Origin: Turicibacter sp.
GTDB lineage: Bacteria; Bacillota; Bacilli; MOL361; Turicibacteraceae
Assembly: GCA_030531025.1 (NCBI GenBank)
Contig: JAUMTV010000031.1
Location: forward strand, 1 to 27,284
Direction of reading: 5' to 3'
Length of the DNA: 27,284 nt
Position 1 is the first letter of the stretch; the number at the start of each line of letters is the position of its first letter. The translations under genes and the position numbers were made by a program. The notes under the pieces are model-generated. The model was not told the DNA's origin. It saw nothing but the letters and a program-made list of their open reading frames with translations, and made no database searches. This document shows, piece by piece, positions 22,786 to 27,284 of the stretch.

Positions 22786-23112
22786 TTAATCCCTTAAATT
22801 TCTTTCAGTTTTAGATAAGAATGTTTCCAACGCTTCGCTAATATCAATATCCATACGTTCAGCTAAAACAATCACCCACCATATACATTCACCAAGCTTA
22901 TGTTGTAGCTCAGATTTAGTTTCACCATCTGCTGGCCATCGTCCTTGATCAGACATTGTTAAACGACCTACCAATCCAGCATCTGTTAAAAAAGCTAATG
23001 CATCTTCTTCTACTGTCCATTCTTTTTCGTGGTAAATTTTTTCTAGGTTATGATAAAGTTTTCTTATTTGAACTGAACGTTCAACTATCTCATTAAAGTT
23101 CATGTCTTTCAT
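22786..23112 (-). CDS. MazG-like nucleotide pyrophosphohydrolase-family protein (108 aa)
   Basis: Helical protein with the MazG-like arrangement: EEDALAFLTDAGLVGRLTMS followed by DQGRWP, then ELQHKLGECIWWVIVLAERM with DIDISEALETFLSKTE. In the superfamily acidic residues of the first and later helices bind Mg2+ and hydrolyse noncanonical NTPs to NMP and PPi; here E43/E44 and E75 are candidates. Soluble, cytoplasmic. Its DNA is visibly richer in G and C than its neighbours, which suggests recent acquisition. Ribosome site is weak; an ATG three codons later is an alternative start. Confidence 0.78.
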   Translation of the reverse strand: MKDMNFNEIVERSVQIRKLYHNLEKIYHEKEWTVEEDALAFLTDAGLVGRLTMSDQGRWPADGETKSELQHKLGECIWWVIVLAERMDIDISEALETFLSKTERNLRD

Positions 23113-23279
23113 TTTATGTATCTTCTTTCTTAAAATTTATAGTTTGTCTATTTTAAAATTCTAAGATATGTTCTTATATGCTAATTTCACATATCCATGT
23201 GTCACAATATAATACTCTTCACTATCGTTGGCTTAAACTCCATTTTATACATCCTAGTTCTTAGTACTAGTATTGTAAA

Positions 23280-23468
23280 TTATCTACTTTCTAAATAATT
23301 AATTTTTTTCTCTAAATCATTAACTTTTTTCTCTAAATTAGATATTCTAATGTTTATTAATTCTTTATTTCTTTTATGTCTTTTAATAAATCCATATATA
23401 GCAATAGGAATTAGTATCAATAGTATAGTATTTAATATTTGAAAGAAAAATTCATATGCAATAGTCAT
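23280..23468 (-). CDS. membrane-anchored coiled-coil protein (62 aa)
   Basis: One helix (about residues 6-27), a basic KRHKRNK, then a heptad-patterned coiled coil: ISNLEKKVNDLEKKINYLES with hydrophobics every three or four residues. The ATG follows GGGAGTGG. It likely oligomerises on the cytoplasmic side; role unknown. Confidence 0.68.
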   Translation of the reverse strand: MTIAYEFFFQILNTILLILIPIAIYGFIKRHKRNKELINIRISNLEKKVNDLEKKINYLESR

Positions 23469-23544
23469 AAATCCACTCCCTTTATATATATTTCATTTGC
23501 AACATTACCTATCTAATTATAGCATAATCTACAGTTCTTTTGCT

Positions 23545-23572
23545 GTTCACTAAAATAGATGTTTTAGTATAC
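23545..23572. repeat. hairpin 1, copy C
   Basis: GTTCACTAAAATAGATGTTT then TAGTATAC, stem ACTAAAA/TTTTAGT. Related to 21786-21815 and to 24786-24813. Confidence 0.6.
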
Positions 23573-23577
23573 ACAAA

Positions 23578-23617
23578 AATAGAGTAGTAATTTTAAATTT
23601 TATATTACTACTCTATT
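23578..23617 (-). terminator. conserved terminator hairpin 2, copy C
   Basis: Same arms as copies A and B, loop slightly different. It ends the gene at 23715. Confidence 0.8.
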
Positions 23618-23619
23618 AG

Positions 23620-23640
23620 TTCACAATATATTAATAAAAT
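23620..23640 (-). repeat. boundary motif copy before terminator
   Basis: Plus strand TTCACAATATATTAATAAAA, two bases from the terminator, after the gene ending at 23715. Confidence 0.52.
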
Positions 23641-23714
23641 CTACTACTTATACTTGTATGCATCTATATTTTACTAGATAGTTCGATAGTATCCATAATG
23701 TGAAAATCCTAGAT

Positions 23715-24005
23715 TTATCTGTGATTTTTTAATATATAACGACCATCTAAGTTTAAATCAATAAATACTACGATTAATCCTATTGCCAAAGCTATGATAA
23801 TACCTTTTATCCCACCTATTTCATCTGAAATACTAATCACTATAAATATATATATAAAGTCTAGCAGCCATCTGAATATATTCTCTTTTTTCAAAACAAA
23901 AACTGAATTACACCTTTCACATTCTACTCTACCATCTCTTTTAAAAATAGATTTCATATTTTGTTCAAAATTAAACTTTTCTCCACACGTTTTACATATT
24001 CTCAT
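23715..24005 (-). CDS. CXXC-20-CXXC-type zinc-ribbon membrane protein (96 aa)
   Basis: N-terminal four-Cys domain, C4-x2-C7 and C29-x2-C32 (RICKTCGEKFNF and VECERCNSVFVL), then two helices at about 45-60 and 63-82. The spacing of about 21 residues between pairs is that of the small cxxc_20_cxxc membrane proteins (TIGR04104-like). Ribosome site AAGGG is rather distant. Compare 910-1203, where helices come first and the ribbon last. Function unknown. Confidence 0.75.
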   Translation of the reverse strand: MRICKTCGEKFNFEQNMKSIFKRDGRVECERCNSVFVLKKENIFRWLLDFIYIFIVISISDEIGGIKGIIIALAIGLIVVFIDLNLDGRYILKNHR

Positions 24006-24152
24006 ACTATTTTGTCCCTTTTATTTTTTGATATTATCATAACATAATTGATAATTATAAAACAATGGCTAATTTAATCATATCTGAATTTAAGGTTTAG
24101 TAATGTCAACTAAAACATTTGTTATGATGTGAAGTAAAACAAATTTTTATGA

Positions 24153-24158
24153 TATAAT
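24153..24158 (+). promoter_or_regulatory. -10 box of the vanZ-like gene
   Basis: TATAAT followed by GAAAT, 22 bp before the ATG, with no clear TTGACA. The layout matches the minus-strand genes that carry the boundary motif. Confidence 0.5.
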
Positions 24159-24180
24159 GAAATCTTAAAGGGGGTATTAT

Positions 24181-24684
24181 ATGGAAAATAAAAAACAACG
24201 CAATTTAACTATGATTTTGTTTATAATATATTTTTGTATATTAATATGGATTCTTTTATTTAAGATGAGTTTTTCATTTGATGAACTTTATCGAAACAGA
24301 GGTATTAATCTAATTCCTTTCTTAGGTTCAATTATCGTAAATGGAAGATTATATATTAATGAGATTATTAATAACATACTGGTATTCGTTCCTGTTGGAA
24401 TTTACACATGCATGTTAAAACAAGAATGGTCTACTCCTAAAAAAGTTTCAGTAGCTTTTTTTATTAGTTTGACAGTTGAAGTTTTACAGTTTATTCTAGC
24501 TATTGGAGCAACTGATATAACAGACCTGATAGGAAATACAATAGGTGGAGCAATAGGTATTGGAATATTCTATTTATTTATTAAAATTTTTAAAAATAAA
24601 ACTATCAATATATTTAACATACTTGCTTCTATTGCCACAGTCGGATTAGTAAGCTTGTTATCTATGTTGTTATTAGTGAATTAA
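24181..24684 (+). CDS. VanZ-family protein (167 aa)
   Basis: VanZ-like membrane protein with four or five helices (about 9-27, 56-75, 84-103, 112-133, 141-163). Signature segments: GINLIPFLGSI, EIINNILVFVPVGIY, TVEVLQFILAIGATDITDL and IGNTIGGAIGI. VanZ proteins give low-level teicoplanin resistance in one enterococcal operon, but most homologues are of unknown role. AGGGGG precedes the ATG by about 7 bases. Only plus-strand gene in the right-hand cassette region, with its boundary motif and terminator unit correspondingly inverted. Confidence 0.88.
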   Translation: MENKKQRNLTMILFIIYFCILIWILLFKMSFSFDELYRNRGINLIPFLGSIIVNGRLYINEIINNILVFVPVGIYTCMLKQEWSTPKKVSVAFFISLTVEVLQFILAIGATDITDLIGNTIGGAIGIGIFYLFIKIFKNKTINIFNILASIATVGLVSLLSMLLLVN

Positions 24685-24705
24685 ACTAAGAAATAATGTT
24701 TTGTA

Positions 24706-24730
24706 TTTACATAGTGATATATTCGCAAAC
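24706..24730 (+). repeat. boundary motif copy after vanZ-like gene
   Basis: Plus strand TTTACATAGTGATATATTCG then CAAAC. Its orientation relative to the gene is the same as for the minus-strand copies, so the unit flips with the gene. Confidence 0.52.
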
Positions 24731-24753
24731 TTAGTACATTTTCAACTAATAGG

Positions 24754-24813
24754 ATAGTAATCTTAAATTATTACTCTATTTTTGAGTTCAATAAAATAGA
24801 TGTTTTTATGAAC
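24754..24813 (+). terminator. terminator unit D (inverted, hairpins 2 and 1)
   Basis: Imperfect hairpin 2 (ATAGTAAT ... ATTACTCTAT then TTTT) followed by hairpin 1 (GTTCAATAAAATAGATGTTT then TTATGAAC). It is the reverse complement arrangement of copies A-C and terminates the vanZ-like gene. Confidence 0.65.
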
Positions 24814-24928
24814 ACTTATTTTTATATGTTTTTTGTCACTTTTTATTTTTCTATACACCTTGATATTACTTTAATAAACAAGTTATACACAGCTTTTTAA
24901 CTAATAAAATTTCCTTGTAAGTAAAAAG

Positions 24929-24975
24929 TTCACTTCGTTTAATCCACTGCGTCTGTTACTCAAATTTATCAGTTG
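24929..24975. repeat. TTCGCTTCG-type repeat, left copy
   Basis: AGTTCACTTCGTTTAATCCA then CTGCGTCTGTTACTCAAATT. Degenerate partner of 27163-27211; the two lie outside either end of the marR-MATE operon. Confidence 0.5.
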
Positions 24976-24982
24976 AGATTAT

Positions 24983-25013
24983 AAAAAAAGCCACTGATAT
25001 TACATCAATGACT
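24983..25013 (-). terminator. intrinsic terminator of the MATE operon
   Basis: Minus strand AGTCATTGAT / ATCAGTGGCT stem, loop GTAAT, then seven T. It lies 130 bp after the MATE stop. Confidence 0.8.
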
Positions 25014-25142
25014 TAATAAATATTTTAAATCTAAATTTTTAAATACCATAAACCTCTTATATTTTTATTACCGATACAAATTTATAATATATATAAATTT
25101 GCCATAGATTCAATTTTATTATATTTATAGATCTTATTTTCC

Positions 25143-26513
25143 TTAAGCTTTATCATTAACATCTATAGCTATCTCTTCTTTTCTCAGTTTCTTTGATAAA
25201 AATACAAAGTAAGTTACACATAATATAATTTGAACAAATGTTGACATAGGAGTGGCAAGACCTACTTTAAATAATGACACAGGTAGTATTTTACTCATAA
25301 TAAATGATACTGGTATTCTTACAACAAATGCACCTACAATTCCTTGTATCATTACAAAAGTTGTTTTTCCGCATCCATTAAAGTAACCTACCATAGAGAA
25401 CATGATAGCAGTTAAAAGGCAGTCTATACCGTATGCTTTCATATATTCCCATGCTGCTAAAACTACTTCTCTATCCTTAGAAAACATTCCTGCAAGTAAA
25501 TCTCCATGGAAAAATATGAAATAAAACATTACAACTCCGCAACATAAAGATGCTGAAATTGAATAAAGAAGAACTTTTCTTGCTCTATCATATTTTTTAG
25601 CTCCATAGTTTTGAGCCACAAATGCAGACACAGCTTGAGAGAAAGATGATGGTATAAGCATTATAAATCCAACAAGTTTTTCTGCAACACCAATTCCTGC
25701 CGATGGAATTACTCCCAGTGAGTTCCCTATAATCATAATTACAAGGAAAGACAAATGAACAAGACCATCTTGTAGGGCTATCGGTGCACCATATTTGATT
25801 ATTTTAGATGTTAAATTTTTATGGAACTTTATACTTTCTCTCGAAAACTCAAAAGGAGTTCCACGTTTCTTAATAATAACTAAAGATAAAATAACACTAA
25901 TTGTTTGAGCCATTACAGTTGCTAGTGCAGCACCAGTTACAGCCATTTTAAATAGACCAACAAAAATTAAATCTCCTATGATATTTGCAACACATGCAAT
26001 TCCTACCGTAATAAGAGGAGTTTTCGAATCTCCCAGACCTCTAAATACACCACCAATAATATTATAAGCAACTATAAAAATAGTACCTGATGCACAAACT
26101 TTTATATACATTACTGTACTATCAAAGGCTTCTTTTGGAGCATGCATAAAAGTAGAAATAGGTGAGGCAAATGCAACGACTAAAATAGTAATAATAATAG
26201 CTAAAACAGCAAATATTGAAATACCACTACCTACAACATCTCCTGCTTCCTTAGATTTTCCTTCACCAAGTTTTTGACCTATTAATATGGTAATACCCAT
26301 ACTTAATCCAGTAATCATCATAGTTATTGTCATCATTACCTGGCTACCTGTAGACACAGCAGACACATCAGCTGCATGACCAAATTGTCCTACTATAAGT
26401 AAATCAACTGCACCATACATAGTTTGTAAAAATAGTGCGGCTAATATAGGTATTGCAAATTTTAATAAGGGCGAGAATATTTTACCCGCTGTGAAATTAG
26501 ATACTTTTGACAT
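25143..26513 (-). CDS. MATE family efflux transporter (456 aa)
   Basis: Complete MATE protein: LLKFAIPILAALFLQTMYGA then VDLLIVGQFG at the start, TGLSMGITILIGQKLGEGKS in the first repeat, AVSAFVAQNYGAKKYDRARK in the second. Different branch from the protein at 18307. Full length. AGGAG precedes the ATG by about 8 bases. Second gene behind a MarR regulator with a hairpin between them, so drug-inducible efflux is likely, though the ligand is unknown. Confidence 0.93.
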   Translation of the reverse strand: MSKVSNFTAGKIFSPLLKFAIPILAALFLQTMYGAVDLLIVGQFGHAADVSAVSTGSQVMMTITMMITGLSMGITILIGQKLGEGKSKEAGDVVGSGISIFAVLAIIITILVVAFASPISTFMHAPKEAFDSTVMYIKVCASGTIFIVAYNIIGGVFRGLGDSKTPLITVGIACVANIIGDLIFVGLFKMAVTGAALATVMAQTISVILSLVIIKKRGTPFEFSRESIKFHKNLTSKIIKYGAPIALQDGLVHLSFLVIMIIGNSLGVIPSAGIGVAEKLVGFIMLIPSSFSQAVSAFVAQNYGAKKYDRARKVLLYSISASLCCGVVMFYFIFFHGDLLAGMFSKDREVVLAAWEYMKAYGIDCLLTAIMFSMVGYFNGCGKTTFVMIQGIVGAFVVRIPVSFIMSKILPVSLFKVGLATPMSTFVQIILCVTYFVFLSKKLRKEEIAIDVNDKA

Positions 26514-26550
26514 ATATTCTTCTCCTTTTTATTTTCTCATTTTTTATTTA

Positions 26551-26566
26551 TGTTTTGTCCAAAACA
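26551..26566. promoter_or_regulatory. possible MarR operator before the MATE gene
   Basis: TGTTTTGTCCAAAACA, a 7-2-7 inverted repeat about 40 bp upstream of the ATG, similar to TGTTTTGTACTAAAC upstream of marR (27074). A weak TTGCAA lies upstream of it. Confidence 0.5.
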
Positions 26567-26581
26567 ATATTTGCAAAAATA

Positions 26582-26607
26582 TAACCCTTTATCATAATTA
26601 AAAGGGT
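26582..26607 (-). terminator. intergenic hairpin between marR and MATE
   Basis: AACCCTTT / AAAGGGTT arms with a short T-rich tail on the minus strand, overlapping the marR stop. It may attenuate read-through, leaving the MATE gene partly on its own promoter. Confidence 0.55.
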
Positions 26608-27050
26608 TACTCCAAATTCTTTCTTATTTTATCAAGTACTCTTTGAAATGCTTTTATCTCTTCTAAGGTTAGATTTTCAGATAATTTATTTTCAACTGAA
26701 TCAATTGCAGTAGAAATATTCTCATAAAGCTTCATTGATTTTTCTGTTAATATAATTTTCTTCAAACGTGCATCCTCTGCAACAGGCACTCTTTTGATTA
26801 AATCACTTTTTTCCATATTATTTAACATTAAACTAATAGAAGAACGTTTTAGATCAAATTCTTTCTCTAAATCCTTTTGAAATATTTCTCTATCTTCACC
26901 TTCATTAGAAATAAAATCTATTACATAAGCTTGTGATACTGTTAAGTTATCATCAATTGCATTAATTACAGCAGCATCAACCTTCCTTGAAATTATATGA
27001 TTAATTCTGCTAATATCAAGACCTAATTTAAGCTTATTTTTATTCGACAT
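26607..27050 (-). CDS. MarR family transcriptional regulator (147 aa)
   Basis: Winged-helix MarR protein: VSQAYVIDFISNEGED, recognition region LEKEFDLKRSSISLMLNNME, and wing KRVPVAEDARLKKIILTEKS. Normal length, with dimerisation helices at both ends. AGGT precedes the ATG by about 5 bases. Placed just upstream of a MATE gene on the same strand, the usual arrangement of a local ligand-responsive repressor and its pump. Confidence 0.9.
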   Translation of the reverse strand: MSNKNKLKLGLDISRINHIISRKVDAAVINAIDDNLTVSQAYVIDFISNEGEDREIFQKDLEKEFDLKRSSISLMLNNMEKSDLIKRVPVAEDARLKKIILTEKSMKLYENISTAIDSVENKLSENLTLEEIKAFQRVLDKIRKNLE

Positions 27051-27088
27051 GAAAGTACCTCCATATTTAAATTTGTTTTGTACTAAAC

Positions 27089-27118
27089 TATAATAACTAT
27101 TATAAATATTTATGTCAA
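27089..27118 (-). promoter_or_regulatory. marR promoter with overlapping palindrome
   Basis: Minus strand TTGACA (27118-27113), 17-base spacer, TATTAT (27095-27090). A 16-bp palindrome TATAATA-2-TATTATA (27089-27104) covers the -10, and TGTTTTGTACTAAAC (27074-27088) lies just downstream. Either could be the MarR site. Confidence 0.65.
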
Positions 27119-27162
27119 TGGTATTTCTCTTATTATCTTAAAAATATAAGCAACTTATAAAA

Positions 27163-27211
27163 ATTCGCTTCGCTCATGTCGCCAACGACTTCGTCCGTTG
27201 CTCAAAATTTA
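27163..27211. repeat. TTCGCTTCG-type repeat, right copy
   Basis: AATTCGCTTCGCTCATGTCG then CCAACGACTTCGTCCGTTGC and TCAAAATTT. Contains a small stem CAACG/CGTTG. Much richer in G and C than its surroundings. Nothing else was recognised between here and the right edge. Confidence 0.55.
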
Positions 27212-27284
27212 CTTTTTTACAACTTCTCAAATGTATTGATAATACTTTATTCTAGGAGTTTTCCACAAGCTTGAAATCAATATA

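Larger units (their letters stand above)
24685..25142. other. 458-bp intergenic region
   Basis: Holds a post-gene motif (24706-24730), the inverted terminator unit D (24754-24813), a GC-richer repeat (24929-24975) and the terminator of the MATE gene (24983-25013). No ORF with a ribosome site was seen. Confidence 0.5.

Noticed and set aside
21734..23640. CRISPR-like array
   Set aside because: Repeats are 0.8-1 kb apart with whole genes between them and contain terminator hairpins; there is no regular short spacing and no cas gene.
24897..24910. TTATACACA resembling a DnaA box, and TTTTCCACA near 27260
   Set aside because: Single one-mismatch matches 2.3 kb apart without clustering, dnaA or AT-unwinding element; no origin.

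Overview
The window is AT-rich, with TTA/ATA/AGA-type codon use, strong AGGAGG-type ribosome sites and frequent TTG/GTG starts. With its gene families (DUF2809, DUF3169, DUF4179, DUF6241, VanZ, MepA-like MATE) it suggests a low-GC Firmicute of class Clostridia, perhaps Peptostreptococcaceae. The genus is inference. No rRNA, tRNA, CRISPR array, transposase, integrase or phage structural gene was seen.

Layout. (a) 1-107: the N-terminus of a WecE-like sugar aminotransferase running off the left edge. (b) 126-6728: about fifteen short genes, all on the minus strand, nearly all small membrane proteins or membrane-anchored extracytoplasmic proteins, plus two zinc-ribbon proteins and a DUF2809 protein. 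Two are broken by in-frame TAA codons. Two clear genes (32 and 52 aa) are very short. (c) 7157-7879: a lone calcineurin-like phosphoesterase. (d) 8147-11362: one minus-strand operon of a NatAB-type ABC exporter, an XRE regulator and a DUF3169 membrane protein, behind a good promoter with two identical-arm operators. (e) 11658-13324: a sigma-70-like factor and its DUF4179 anti-sigma protein; a decayed copy of the natA 5' end lies beside it. (f) 13577-15523: two membrane proteins, a frameshifted DUF3791 gene, a truncated DUF3990 gene and a nuclease-like lipoprotein. (g) 15722-17100: an ECF sigma factor with a recognisable autoregulatory ECF promoter and its coupled DUF6241 membrane partner. (h) 17178-24684: a multi-TM protein with a 25-aa ORF behind it, a MATE transporter, signal peptidase I, a lipoprotein, more small cassette-like genes, a MazG-like protein and a VanZ protein. 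(i) 25143-27050: a marR-MATE efflux operon.

Main unexplained structure: a roughly 24-bp imperfect palindrome (plus strand: TTCGCA, an AT core containing TATATAA or TATATTAA, then TTGTGAA) lies at most gene boundaries in parts (b) and (h), about twenty copies. It sits 20-65 bp upstream of start codons. In several places a second copy in the same gene-relative orientation follows the stop codon, just before a conserved terminator hairpin. Genes are therefore bracketed by direct repeats, as in cassette arrays. The motif also contains a TATAAT-like -10, so a shared promoter/operator is the competing explanation. A four-copy terminator unit, including a near-identical pair of about 149 bp at 21734 and 22604, shows that intergenic material has been copied within the region.
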